From assembly GCA_003667865.1 (NCBI GenBank), contig CP033051.1:2816501-2880500 (forward strand): a stretch of DNA of 64,000 nucleotides, read 5' to 3'. Below, piece by piece: positions 8,902 to 17,935 of the stretch. The first letter of the stretch is position 1, and each line of letters starts with the position of its first letter. This DNA is from Rossellomorea marisflavi. Lineage in GTDB: Bacteria; Bacillota; Bacilli; Bacillales; Bacillaceae_B. The notes under the pieces were generated by a model. The model ran no database searches. It worked only from the letters and a program-made list of their open reading frames with translations, and was not told where the DNA came from. Both the position numbers and the translations under genes were made by a program.

Positions 8902-10466
8902 TGAAAGACCAATCTTCATTTTATAGGCTGCTCCGGCAAGTAAAAAGACAATTGTGGTTTGGAAAAGTTGCTTATTTCATTCAGCTCCTGTTTCTTCTAA
9001 CAGGAGCCCTTCTATTCCTATTCATCTTTCTATCTTGGTTCCTTGTGTTTCCATACTGGGAACGCTATTTGTTTATCACTTGTGGAATCGCTCTAATAGG
9101 GCTGGTCGTATTCTTTTATAAAACAAAGCCAACCCTTCACAATGCGTCAAATGTCTATGATCAATTTGTTTCAGAGCAAAGAGTATCTACAGCTCTTTCT
9201 ATCGGTAGTCAAGATTCCTTTGTATCTCAGTTAGTTGTTCAAGACGCTGTGAAACATATGCAAAAGGTTCATCTACAAGTGATCAATCGAAAGAAAAAAT
9301 GGTTTTATCCACTATTCTTAGTTCCTGCTGTTTGTTTATTGATCGGAAGTGGATACCTCTATTTAAATCCATCAGATTCAATGATAACGTCAGAGAACAT
9401 TGAAAAACGTGATGAATTGATGGAGAAAACAGTGAAACAGTTTCAGAAGCTTGTAAAAGAAGAAAAGGATCCCATGAAAAAAGAGGAACTCGAAAAAACA
9501 TTAAAAGAAATAGTGAAAGAAAAAAAAGTTGAAAAACAATATGAGCAGCTAGTGAAAAAAGAAAGAGAGCTAAACTTAAAGAAAAGAGAAGAAATGAAAT
9601 TACATGATAGGCTATCTCAGCTTCAGAAACAATTAACCGATTCTAAATTAAATAAGATTGCCAATGCCATTTCACAAAAAAATCATGAAGAACTAAACAA
9701 AGAGCTTTCAAAGCTAACAGATGAACAACGAAGAAAACTAACTGAAATGCTCAATCAAACACGATCTCAAAAGATATCAAGTAATATGAGCCAGGAAGCT
9801 TTGGAAAATATGATTAAACAACTTGAAGAACTACAAAAACTTTCTGAGGTTCAAAATGTAGTTCAACAAGAAGTACAAAATCTGGAACAAGGTATGAATT
9901 CTGCAAACATTGATCTACCTAGTCAGCTAGCTATGCAGTCTGCTAATCAAAGCTCATCACAATCGCAGCAAGGTCAGAATTTTAAACCGTCCCAACAGTC
10001 TCCTTCTAATGGCGCTCCACAAAATGCGTCTGGCAATAGTCAAGGGCAAAGTCCAGGACAAGGTCAAGGGTCAAACGGTAGTGGAGGTGGTAATGGGCAA
10101 ACGGGTAGTGGTTCTGGAAATGGAACAGGGCAGGGAGCAAATGGTGGTGGCTCTGGTCAAGCATCAGGTGCAGGTGGAAATGGTGCAGGGGTCGGAACCG
10201 GAAGTAGAGAACTCCTTACAATCCCTGAAACAATATCAAGTAGTGAGAATATTGAACGTGATAATGGCAATCTTGGAGAAGGGAGTAGTGGTACTCAATT
10301 TCCTTCAAATGGACCTATTTTACGTGGAACGATCCGTCAATATCAAGAGGTTTATAATCAATATTATTCTAGCTATAGAAAAAGTAATGAACGTCAAACG
10401 TTACCAGCAGATTTAGAAAATATAGTAGAAAGTTATTTTACAGAAATTGACCCGGCTGAGGAGTGA
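8901..10466 (+). CDS. Membrane protein with extracellular coiled coil and Gly/Ser/Gln-rich linker
   Basis: The 521-residue protein has an N-terminal hairpin of two helices (about 22-45 and 52-70) and a third helix at about 133-152 preceded by NRKKKW. The rest is therefore predicted outside the cell. Residues about 165-335 are charged and heptad-like (coiled coil), 350-433 are a low-complexity Gly/Ser/Gln/Asn linker, and 435-521 form a short C-terminal domain. The plan recalls DUF4175-type proteins that accompany MoxR/vWA genes. It starts in a TAATG overlap with the permease stop. I cannot assign a function; a structural arm or substrate-binding scaffold in the envelope is plausible. Confidence 0.75.
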   Translation: MKDQSSFYRLLRQVKRQLWFGKVAYFIQLLFLLTGALLFLFIFLSWFLVFPYWERYLFITCGIALIGLVVFFYKTKPTLHNASNVYDQFVSEQRVSTALSIGSQDSFVSQLVVQDAVKHMQKVHLQVINRKKKWFYPLFLVPAVCLLIGSGYLYLNPSDSMITSENIEKRDELMEKTVKQFQKLVKEEKDPMKKEELEKTLKEIVKEKKVEKQYEQLVKKERELNLKKREEMKLHDRLSQLQKQLTDSKLNKIANAISQKNHEELNKELSKLTDEQRRKLTEMLNQTRSQKISSNMSQEALENMIKQLEELQKLSEVQNVVQQEVQNLEQGMNSANIDLPSQLAMQSANQSSSQSQQGQNFKPSQQSPSNGAPQNASGNSQGQSPGQGQGSNGSGGGNGQTGSGSGNGTGQGANGGGSGQASGAGGNGAGVGTGSRELLTIPETISSSENIERDNGNLGEGSSGTQFPSNGPILRGTIRQYQEVYNQYYSSYRKSNERQTLPADLENIVESYFTEIDPAEE

Positions 10467-10471
10467 ACGTA

Positions 10472-11476
10472 ATGAACATTGAAGTAAAAGAAAAGCAGTT
10501 TACTGAGGCAACAGAATTATTACAAACAGTAAGGGCTGAGATAAGTAGGTTTATTGTAGGCCAGGAAGATATCGTAGATCATGTTTTGTGGGGAATTGTT
10601 TCGGGTGGTCATGTATTGTTAGAGGGGTTACCTGGACTTGGAAAAACAATGCTTGTCAGGTCCATAGCTGATGTAATGACATTAAGCTTTGCAAGAATTC
10701 AGTTTACTCCTGACCTTATGCCGACAGACATCACGGGTACAATGGTTATACGATCTCAAAATACTCCAGACCAACCATTCACATTCCATCCCGGTCCTCT
10801 CTTTAACCATATCGTATTAGCAGATGAAATTAATCGGGCTACTCCTAAGACACAAAGTGCTCTTTTAGAGGCAATGGGAGAAAAAACAGTTACTGTGATG
10901 GGGGAAACGATGCCACTAAAGCCCCCTTTCTTTGTATTAGCTACACAAAACCCTATTGATTTAGAAGGAACCTATCCATTACCAGAGGCTCAAATGGACC
11001 GTTTCATGTGTAAGTTATTAGTGCAATACCCGTCTAGACAAGAGCTGAAAGAAATCGTGAAGCGAACAACAGGAACAGAACACATTGCATTACAAAGTCA
11101 AGTGTCAATTCAACAACTTCTCTCCATTCAAATGCTAGCAAAAGAGGTTATCGTTTCAGATGAAATGATTGATATAGCAGTTAATATCATTGACGCTACA
11201 AATCCAAATAGTGAATATGCACATGAACAAGTAAAAAAATATGTCCTTTATGGAAGTGGTCCACGTGGCTTACAAAGCTTAATTTCAATGGCGAAAGCAA
11301 GAGCATTATCACTCGGGAGGTTTCACGCTTCTATTGGAGATTTAAAAAAGGTCGCCAAGCCTGTCCTTCGTCATCGTATTGTCTTAAATTTTGAAGGAGA
11401 GGCGACAGAAATTAAAGTAGATGGTGTTATTGATGAAATTCTTAAAACAGTGCAAGAATTAGGTGTTCACTCGTGA
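10472..11476 (+). CDS. MoxR-family AAA+ ATPase
   Basis: MoxR ATPases act as chaperone-like remodelling enzymes, usually with von Willebrand A partners. This 334-residue protein has Walker A EGLPGLGKT (about residues 51-59), Walker B VLADEINRATPK (about 115-126), sensor 1 LATQNPID, and the MoxR-typical QMDRF segment. A GTG start at 10463 overlaps the previous stop. The ATG at 10472 is better, with GAGGAG 8 bases upstream, and gives MNIEVKEK. The gene lies directly before the DUF58 gene, the classic MoxR-DUF58-vWA order. Confidence 0.92.
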   Translation: MNIEVKEKQFTEATELLQTVRAEISRFIVGQEDIVDHVLWGIVSGGHVLLEGLPGLGKTMLVRSIADVMTLSFARIQFTPDLMPTDITGTMVIRSQNTPDQPFTFHPGPLFNHIVLADEINRATPKTQSALLEAMGEKTVTVMGETMPLKPPFFVLATQNPIDLEGTYPLPEAQMDRFMCKLLVQYPSRQELKEIVKRTTGTEHIALQSQVSIQQLLSIQMLAKEVIVSDEMIDIAVNIIDATNPNSEYAHEQVKKYVLYGSGPRGLQSLISMAKARALSLGRFHASIGDLKKVAKPVLRHRIVLNFEGEATEIKVDGVIDEILKTVQELGVHS

Positions 11477-12360
11477 ATCTAATGCTAAATCAAACCTTTG
11501 TATCAAATTTAAAAAAACATAAGCTTCATATTGGTACAAAAATGAGAGGACTGCATAAAGGGTCGAGACAATCAAATCAATTTGGATCATCTCTCGACTT
11601 TTCAGACTATCAAGAATATCAGCTTGGAGATGATGTGAGACAAATTGATTGGAATGTATATGCGAGAACCCATAAACATTATGTTAAACGCTTTTTAGAT
11701 GAACGTGAACTGACCATTGCTGTTTATTTAGATGGTTCACCTTCTATGTATACAGAAGAGAGTAAATGGGTACGTGCCAGACAACTAGCAGCAGCCTTTT
11801 GTTTTCTTATTTTATCAAATGAAGACCGTGTTATTTTTCAACATATTGAAGGTAGTAGAAGTCAAAAGCTTTCAAAGCGAGGATCAAATGAGGCGAAGGC
11901 GATTATGTACGATATTCAGAACCTTAAGTATAAGGAATTCGCCAATGAGAAATATAACTTTTTCTATAATCTAAACAAGAATGTTGTCAATCATAGTCAG
12001 GCAGCCATAATTATTTCTGATGGATTACAACCTCTAGAGGAAATAAATGAATCGCTAAAACGTATTTCTGTACAAAAAGGGTTCTTCTACTTTGTACAAT
12101 TGTTGAGTTCTGAGGAACGATCACCATCATTACTAGGTGACTTTAGGTTGATTGACAGTGAATATTCTAATGAAGTGAATGTGTCCATTGATCAAAAATC
12201 CATTTCTCGTTATAAATTCCGCTTGCAACAGCATAATGAAGAGCTTAAAAAGTTAACTGAGAGATGGGGCGGAACATTTATCGAAGTAAGTGATCAAGAA
12301 TCAATGAATCAATTATTCTTTCAAACCTTTAAAGAAAGAGGTTTGCTGAGCATGAGGTGA
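11473..12360 (+). CDS. DUF58 domain protein
   Basis: DUF58 proteins carry a von Willebrand-like fold and nearly always sit beside MoxR ATPases. This 295-residue copy has the family signature around FSDYQEYQLGDDVRQIDWNV (about residues 52-71) and a MIDAS-like DGSPS starting at Asp87. No membrane helix precedes the DUF58 core, unlike many longer family members, so it is probably cytoplasmic and bound to the membrane partners. It begins with GTG inside a GTGA overlap with the moxR stop, so the two are probably made in fixed ratio. An ATG at 11482 is a possible alternative start. Confidence 0.88.
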   Translation: MNLMLNQTFVSNLKKHKLHIGTKMRGLHKGSRQSNQFGSSLDFSDYQEYQLGDDVRQIDWNVYARTHKHYVKRFLDERELTIAVYLDGSPSMYTEESKWVRARQLAAAFCFLILSNEDRVIFQHIEGSRSQKLSKRGSNEAKAIMYDIQNLKYKEFANEKYNFFYNLNKNVVNHSQAAIIISDGLQPLEEINESLKRISVQKGFFYFVQLLSSEERSPSLLGDFRLIDSEYSNEVNVSIDQKSISRYKFRLQQHNEELKKLTERWGGTFIEVSDQESMNQLFFQTFKERGLLSMR

Positions 12361-12364
12361 TCAT

Positions 12365-14125
12365 ATGGGCTTTGTAAATCCAATGTTTCTATGGTTTAGC
12401 TTATTTATAATAGCTGTAATCATAATGTATTTTTTTCGGAAAAGATATGCGGAACGAACAGTCTCTTCGAATCTACTTTGGAATGAGGTTATGCAGGAGT
12501 GGCAGGCTTCTCCTTGGCTTCGGAAACTACAAAAAAATTTATTATTATTTCTCCAAATAGTCATATTGGCTTTCATTATAGTAGCACTCATGAAGCCATA
12601 TTTAGAAGAGGACCAAAGCTATGAGAATGTCATAATCCTTATTGATGTATCTGCTTCAATGTCAAATATGATTGATGAACAGAGTAGATTTGAAATCGTA
12701 AAATCTCAGGTTCATGAATTAATGAATCGTTCGAATCAAAAATACACTGTTATGACTGTTGGGGAATCAACAACTATACTGGCAGATAAAGAAGCCCCGT
12801 CTAGAGCGTTTTATTCAAAGCTTGAAGGTTTGAAGTTGAGTTATGAACATGAAGATTTCACGAAAGCCATTCGTCTTGCATTGGCAAAAGCAAAAGGTAC
12901 AAGCTCTACGATTCATATCTATTCTGATTCATTTTCAAGAGAACAGTTGTCACAATTCGATCCAGAAGTGTCTGTTCATGTCCATAATCTAGAGCAAGAG
13001 GCACACAACATCTCTCTAAAAAGCTTTGGTATAGCAGCAGAGGGGGATCTTGTAAAAGCTGTGGCAGTTGTAGAAAATCAAACAAAACAAAAGCAAAGCG
13101 GCTTATTCTCTATTTCTTCTGAAGGAGAAACACTTTTTAAGCAATCAATAGAGGTTGGATCTGGAGAGGAGATTGTACTACCTATTGATTCATTACCTTC
13201 AAAGCCCATTTACCTTGGGGAAATACAGTTTGAAGATTCTTATAACATTGATAATGAAATTGTTGCAGTCAATCAAACAGATTATAAAACAATATATGCT
13301 GTAGGGAAAATCAATCCCTTTGTAATAAAGGGTTTTAAAGCAATTGGAGCCAATGTCGTCTCTGTTAGTAAGGAGGAAGGGAAAAAGGTACAAGGTGTTA
13401 TGGTTTTATCAAGTGAAGATTTTGGTGATCACATAAATAATCCGGCTCTCATTCTCCCAAATAGTCAGGAAGAAGCAGCCACTCCACTAACGCAAACAAT
13501 ACAAAAGTCTCAAGATCCACTTTTAAGTCATGTTCCTGTCGAAAAAATATATGTTACAGAGAGTACTCCACAAATATTACAAGGGTTAGAAGTGGTAGCT
13601 AGTAGTGATACTCCATTAATTCAAAAAGGAGTTTATGGTTCTAATAGCGTTGTAGCAATGAATTTTAAAATGGAGAACTCTGACTGGCCATTACACTCAA
13701 GCTTTCCTATTTTTCTATATAATACATTCTCATATTTGACGGAAGGGATTCATTTTTTAGGCTATTTTGAACCGAATGAACAAAGATGGTTAAACCAAGC
13801 TAATACCACATCTGAGGATAAATGGGATTTGTATACGACAGGTGGCACTTATATATCAAGCTGGCTTGAATCTGAAAGCTTCACTGCACCAAGTACTCCA
13901 GGTGCCTATCAAGCTGTTAAGGAAGATGAAACACTTTACTTTTCTGTTCAATTAGATGAAAGGGAAAAAAGCATTGAGAATATAAAATCCTTTACTATTG
14001 AACGGGAGGAAAAACAAAACTCCTTAGTACCGAATTTACTAAGTATCTCAAAATGGTTTATTTTATTGGCAATTTTATTGCTTTTTGTTGAGTTGGAGGT
14101 GTTTCGTCGTGGGCATAGAGCTTAA
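12365..14125 (+). CDS. BatA-like membrane protein with von Willebrand A domain
   Basis: The 586-residue protein begins like BatA-type proteins: NPMFLWFS and a first helix at about 7-24, then a second helix at about 60-78. A vWA domain follows with an intact MIDAS motif DVSAS starting at Asp94. The middle (about 280-540) is a beta-rich region, and a final helix lies at about 563-580. Metal-dependent binding of a protein ligand is expected from the MIDAS; the ligand is unknown. The gene starts five bases after the DUF58 stop and its 3' end overlaps the next gene by 17 bases, so it belongs to the same coupled operon. Confidence 0.85.
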   Translation: MGFVNPMFLWFSLFIIAVIIMYFFRKRYAERTVSSNLLWNEVMQEWQASPWLRKLQKNLLLFLQIVILAFIIVALMKPYLEEDQSYENVIILIDVSASMSNMIDEQSRFEIVKSQVHELMNRSNQKYTVMTVGESTTILADKEAPSRAFYSKLEGLKLSYEHEDFTKAIRLALAKAKGTSSTIHIYSDSFSREQLSQFDPEVSVHVHNLEQEAHNISLKSFGIAAEGDLVKAVAVVENQTKQKQSGLFSISSEGETLFKQSIEVGSGEEIVLPIDSLPSKPIYLGEIQFEDSYNIDNEIVAVNQTDYKTIYAVGKINPFVIKGFKAIGANVVSVSKEEGKKVQGVMVLSSEDFGDHINNPALILPNSQEEAATPLTQTIQKSQDPLLSHVPVEKIYVTESTPQILQGLEVVASSDTPLIQKGVYGSNSVVAMNFKMENSDWPLHSSFPIFLYNTFSYLTEGIHFLGYFEPNEQRWLNQANTTSEDKWDLYTTGGTYISSWLESESFTAPSTPGAYQAVKEDETLYFSVQLDEREKSIENIKSFTIEREEKQNSLVPNLLSISKWFILLAILLLFVELEVFRRGHRA

Positions 14126-16928
14126 AGAACCATTATGGCTACTTTTGCATATTCCGTTAGTGGTGTTATTAACTTTTTTTATAAGGACGTTTAAACAATC
14201 AAAACAGGAAAAGATTGTGATTCTATGTTTACGTTTTCTATCAACGTCTCTATTAATATTCGCTCTATGTGTTCCTTCCATTGTGATGCCTTCTAAAGGA
14301 GAAAACGTAGTGTTCTTAGCGGATCAATCCGCTTCCGCCTCAGGTAATGAAGATAGAATGTTTTCTTTTGTCAAAAACCAAATTGATCAGAACAAAAAGG
14401 AGAATGATCAATTTGGTGTTTTGTCATTTGGAGAAGATACGAGTGTAGAGAAATTACTAGATACTCGTGAGGAATTGTTCTCTGAGTGGACAAATGCTGT
14501 GGAAATAGATGAAACCAATTTAGAGGATGCTCTTTACCTATCAACAGAGCTTCTAGCCAATCAAGAAAACGGTAGAATTGTTGTCATGTCTGATGGTAAA
14601 GAAACAATTGGAGATTCAAAAGAGCTCCTACCTATTTTAAAGTCACGGAATATTTCAGTTGATTGGCTACAAATGAACGGTAAAGTAAAAGAGGATGTTT
14701 CAATATCAGAGATGTCCATTTCTTCATTCGTTTATGAAGGTGAGAAAGCTACCATTCAAATGATGGTATATAGTACAACCGAGAAAAGGATTCAAGTAAG
14801 GCTATCCCTTAACGATCAAGAGATAATAAAAAAAGACATTGAAGTAAAAGAGGGAGAAAATCTTCTTGAATTTGAGCATTCGATTTCAGATACAGGCTTA
14901 CTTGTGTTTAAAGGTGAGGTTATTGCTTCACATGATGCATATGGTGAAAACAATGAGATGTACAGTATTTCACGTGCTGACGGACCTCCGAAAGTAATGC
15001 TAGTAGAGAATCCTTTAAAACCATCTGTATTAAAAGAGATTCTCAGTAATGCCGGCTTTATAGTAGAAGCATTTTCTCCAGAACAGTTACCAAACTCGTT
15101 AACACATTATTTGCAACATCAAACGATACTTTTTGATAATGTGGCAGCAACATCAATAACTGAAAAGCAAATGAAGCTCATTGAACAGTCAGTAAAAGAG
15201 TTTGGTAGAGGATTCATCATGTTTGGGGGAGAAGATAGCTACGCTTTAGGGGGGTATTATAAAACACCAATTGAACGCCTATTGCCAGTAGACATGGATA
15301 TTAAAGGGAAGAAAGAAATTCCTTCTTTAGGACTTATGATTGTGCTTGATCGGTCAGGTAGTATGGATGGTGGGAAATTAACACTTGCTAAAGAGGCTGC
15401 TGCTAGAACCGTTCAACTATTAAGAGAAGAGGATACATTAGGAGTTATTGCATTTGATGATCGTCCATGGGAAATTGTTCAAGCTGAGCCAATTAAGAAT
15501 AAAGAAGAAGTTGAAAATCAAATTCGCTCAATATCTCCTGGTGGTGGTACGGAGATTTATTCTTCATTGGAGCTCGCCTACGAAAAACTTAGTGATTTAG
15601 AATTAAAAAGAAAACATATTATTCTGTTGACAGACGGTCAATCCGCTACATCAGGCAGCTATGAGACTCTTATTTCAAATGGAAAAGATGAGAACATAAC
15701 CATCTCAACTGTTGCGATTGGAAATGGAGCAGATCGTTACCTATTAGAAAGTATGGCAACTTGGGGAAATGGACGCTTTTATGATGTAGTAGATGCGAGT
15801 GTTATCCCGAGTATTCTCTCAAGGGAAACCGTTATGACAACTAGAACGTATATTGAAGACAACCCCTTTTATCCAAACGTTCATTCTAGTGAATGGTCAC
15901 AATTATTCACTGATGGAACACCAAGAATGAATGCATATATTGCAACAACACCTAAGGGGACAGCTTCTTTACCAATCCTGAGTGAGAAAGAAGATCCAAT
16001 AGTAGCCTCTTGGCAATATGGGTTAGGACGAACGTATGCATTTACTTCAGATACAACGGGTCAATGGTCAGGGGACTGGCCACTCTGGGATAATTGGCCA
16101 GAATTTATGAATAAACTCGTTACGGAGTCTCTTCCAACCATACAAGGTAATCCTTATTCCATTTCAGTACATAAAGAAAGTGGAAAAAAGACAACTTTGA
16201 CGATAAAAAATAACGAAAATAACCCTTTACCGATTGCAACAACGGTTATTTCTGAGGATGGGACAATCATTCCCTCATCAGAACGTATTTTATCACCGGG
16301 TACGTTTGAAGTTGAATTTGAGGAAAACTTAGATTCCGGACTTTATTATTTAAATATTGAACAATCAGATGGTAACGCAAAAGTAAGTCATGAAACAGGT
16401 TTTTCAGTTCCTTATTCAAAGGAATTTACTTTTGGTAGTACAAATCATAATAAAATTGTAGACCTTATTCAAGAAACAGGAGGGAAGGAAGTAAGCCTAG
16501 ATAATAATGTATTTAGACAACATCCTTTACCTTCTTCAGAAAGGCAAGATATTCAAACACTATTATTGGTGATTGGATTTCTATTATTCTTTTTAGATAT
16601 TGTAGTTAGGAGATTTGGTAGCTCTTTTATTTATTCACGTATCGTACAATTCTTTAGAATGAGACAGCAGCAGGAACAAACAGGTCAGCAATTGGAAACC
16701 TTGAAAAGAAAGAAGGATTTTAAAGGTGCCAATCGAAGAGAGTTAAGAAAAGATATAAGCATGAAGTTACCAGAGATTCAAAGAGATACAGAAAATCAAT
16801 CAGTTACACCTAAAAGCTCATCCATTCAGAAGCGAGAAAAAGATATACAGCAACAGAGTAAAAGAGAGGTAAGTAAAAAAGAATATATGGAGCAATTACT
16901 ACAAGCAAAAAGAAAACGAGGCAAATAA
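14109..16928 (+). CDS. Large membrane protein with two von Willebrand A domains flanking a GATase-like region
   Basis: This 939-residue protein ends the operon. Two helices (about 7-27 and 35-60) precede a first vWA domain with MIDAS DQSAS (Asp72). A glutamine-amidotransferase-like region follows at about 294-400 (PKVMLVEN, then RGFIMFGGEDSYALGG). A second, more canonical vWA domain has DRSGS (Asp414), GGGTEIYSS and LLTDGQS. Beta domains follow, then a helix near 815-832 and a cytoplasmic tail of about 100 Lys/Arg/Gln-rich residues. The start is GTG at 14109, with GGAGG nine bases upstream; a TTG at 14085 lacks such a site. The tail could contact the MoxR ATPase, but that is inference. Confidence 0.82.
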   Translation: MGIELKEPLWLLLHIPLVVLLTFFIRTFKQSKQEKIVILCLRFLSTSLLIFALCVPSIVMPSKGENVVFLADQSASASGNEDRMFSFVKNQIDQNKKENDQFGVLSFGEDTSVEKLLDTREELFSEWTNAVEIDETNLEDALYLSTELLANQENGRIVVMSDGKETIGDSKELLPILKSRNISVDWLQMNGKVKEDVSISEMSISSFVYEGEKATIQMMVYSTTEKRIQVRLSLNDQEIIKKDIEVKEGENLLEFEHSISDTGLLVFKGEVIASHDAYGENNEMYSISRADGPPKVMLVENPLKPSVLKEILSNAGFIVEAFSPEQLPNSLTHYLQHQTILFDNVAATSITEKQMKLIEQSVKEFGRGFIMFGGEDSYALGGYYKTPIERLLPVDMDIKGKKEIPSLGLMIVLDRSGSMDGGKLTLAKEAAARTVQLLREEDTLGVIAFDDRPWEIVQAEPIKNKEEVENQIRSISPGGGTEIYSSLELAYEKLSDLELKRKHIILLTDGQSATSGSYETLISNGKDENITISTVAIGNGADRYLLESMATWGNGRFYDVVDASVIPSILSRETVMTTRTYIEDNPFYPNVHSSEWSQLFTDGTPRMNAYIATTPKGTASLPILSEKEDPIVASWQYGLGRTYAFTSDTTGQWSGDWPLWDNWPEFMNKLVTESLPTIQGNPYSISVHKESGKKTTLTIKNNENNPLPIATTVISEDGTIIPSSERILSPGTFEVEFEENLDSGLYYLNIEQSDGNAKVSHETGFSVPYSKEFTFGSTNHNKIVDLIQETGGKEVSLDNNVFRQHPLPSSERQDIQTLLLVIGFLLFFLDIVVRRFGSSFIYSRIVQFFRMRQQQEQTGQQLETLKRKKDFKGANRRELRKDISMKLPEIQRDTENQSVTPKSSSIQKREKDIQQQSKREVSKKEYMEQLLQAKRKRGK

Positions 16929-16929
16929 A

Positions 16930-16970
16930 AAAAGGATGAGGGCACTATTATTTTTGCCTTCATCCTTCTT
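16930..16970 (+). terminator. Bidirectional terminator between the vWA operon and mscT
   Basis: AAGGATGAGGGCA (16932-16944) pairs with TGCCTTCATCCTT (16955-16967), with one G-U wobble. A runs on the left and T-rich sequence on the right let it serve both converging transcripts. Confidence 0.75.
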
Positions 16971-16978
16971 CTGGTTAT

Positions 16979-17857
16979 TTAAGCTTGTTCTTTTTTCTCT
17001 ATATAAACTTGATGGGGGAATGGAATTTCTATACCGTTTGCATCAAGTGCTTCCTTCAGAGATTTACGAAGGCTTCGTTCAACGGCCCATTGCTCCATAT
17101 TTTTTGTTTTTGCAATAATACGAATAACAACATCGGAAGAACCTAGCGTTTGAACTCCAAGAACATTTGGACCATCAACAATATTGTCATTCTCAGTTGC
17201 AATCTTATCACATGCTTCTTGAAGAACTGTAATAGCTTTATCAATATTGTCATCATAAGAAATACCAATATCTACAAGTGCGCGCATATTCCCACGTGAG
17301 TGATTGCTCAGACTAGAAATCTCACGGTTTGGAATATAATTTAGTGTTCCATCAAATCCGCGAATTTGGGTTGTTTTTAATCCTACTTCTTCAACGATCC
17401 CCGAAAAGCTACCTGTTGTTACATAATCTCCTACATCAATTTGTTTTTCTAGTAAGATGAAGAAGCCAGTAACCACATCACTAACTAATCCTTGTGCTCC
17501 AAAACCTACAGCCAAACCAACGATTCCAGCACCAGCTAATATTCCTGTAACAGCAATTCCGAAAATTTGTAAAACGGTCACAAAGAAAATAAAAATTAGT
17601 GCGTAGCCAATAATGTTTTTGGTTAAACCTTGTAACGTTTGGGCACGACCTTCTGAAACATCCTGACGCTCCTTGTATCTCGTGAAAATTCTTTCAATAA
17701 TCTTGTTTGCAGTAGCTTTTATAATAAGGAAAGCTATATATATTCCAATTAGTTTTAATGCACCAATACCGAGAGTGACTATAAGTCCTTCCCATTCGAT
17801 GTCTTTGATTCGGTTCCCGATGGCATTAACGCCAAGTATGTAATTCACTTTCATCAT
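16979..17857 (-). CDS. mscT: Small-conductance mechanosensitive channel (MscS family, YkuT)
   Basis: MscS channels open under membrane tension and release solutes during osmotic downshock. The 292-residue protein has three N-terminal helices. The pore helix region is Gly/Ala-rich (GILAGAGIVGLAVGFGAQG, about residues 129-147), followed by the beta domain motif DVVTGFFILLEKQIDVGDYV. In B. subtilis ykuT follows dapL-ykuS; here the MoxR/vWA operon lies between, in the opposite direction. The start is uncertain. GAGAGG abuts the first ATG (17857) and is only three bases from the next (17854), but it is nine bases from a GTG at 17848, which may be the true start. Confidence 0.88.
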   Translation of the reverse strand: MMKVNYILGVNAIGNRIKDIEWEGLIVTLGIGALKLIGIYIAFLIIKATANKIIERIFTRYKERQDVSEGRAQTLQGLTKNIIGYALIFIFFVTVLQIFGIAVTGILAGAGIVGLAVGFGAQGLVSDVVTGFFILLEKQIDVGDYVTTGSFSGIVEEVGLKTTQIRGFDGTLNYIPNREISSLSNHSRGNMRALVDIGISYDDNIDKAITVLQEACDKIATENDNIVDGPNVLGVQTLGSSDVVIRIIAKTKNMEQWAVERSLRKSLKEALDANGIEIPFPHQVYIEKKEQA

Positions 17858-17905
17858 CCTCTCGTTTTCTATATAAAAAATGCATAATAGAATTATGACC
17901 TTTAT

Positions 17906-17935
17906 AGTATATACATAACTTTATTATGATTTCAA
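17906..17935 (-). promoter_or_regulatory. Candidate sigma-A promoter of mscT
   Basis: On the minus strand TTGAAA (17935-17930) and TATACT (17911-17906) are 18 bases apart, about 50 bases before the coding start. Confidence 0.45.

Noticed and set aside
10009-10416. 135-codon plus-strand frame overlapping the coiled-coil protein gene
   Set aside because: It is the alternate frame of the Gly/Ser-rich repeat; Val/Glu/Gln-rich product typical of a shadow.
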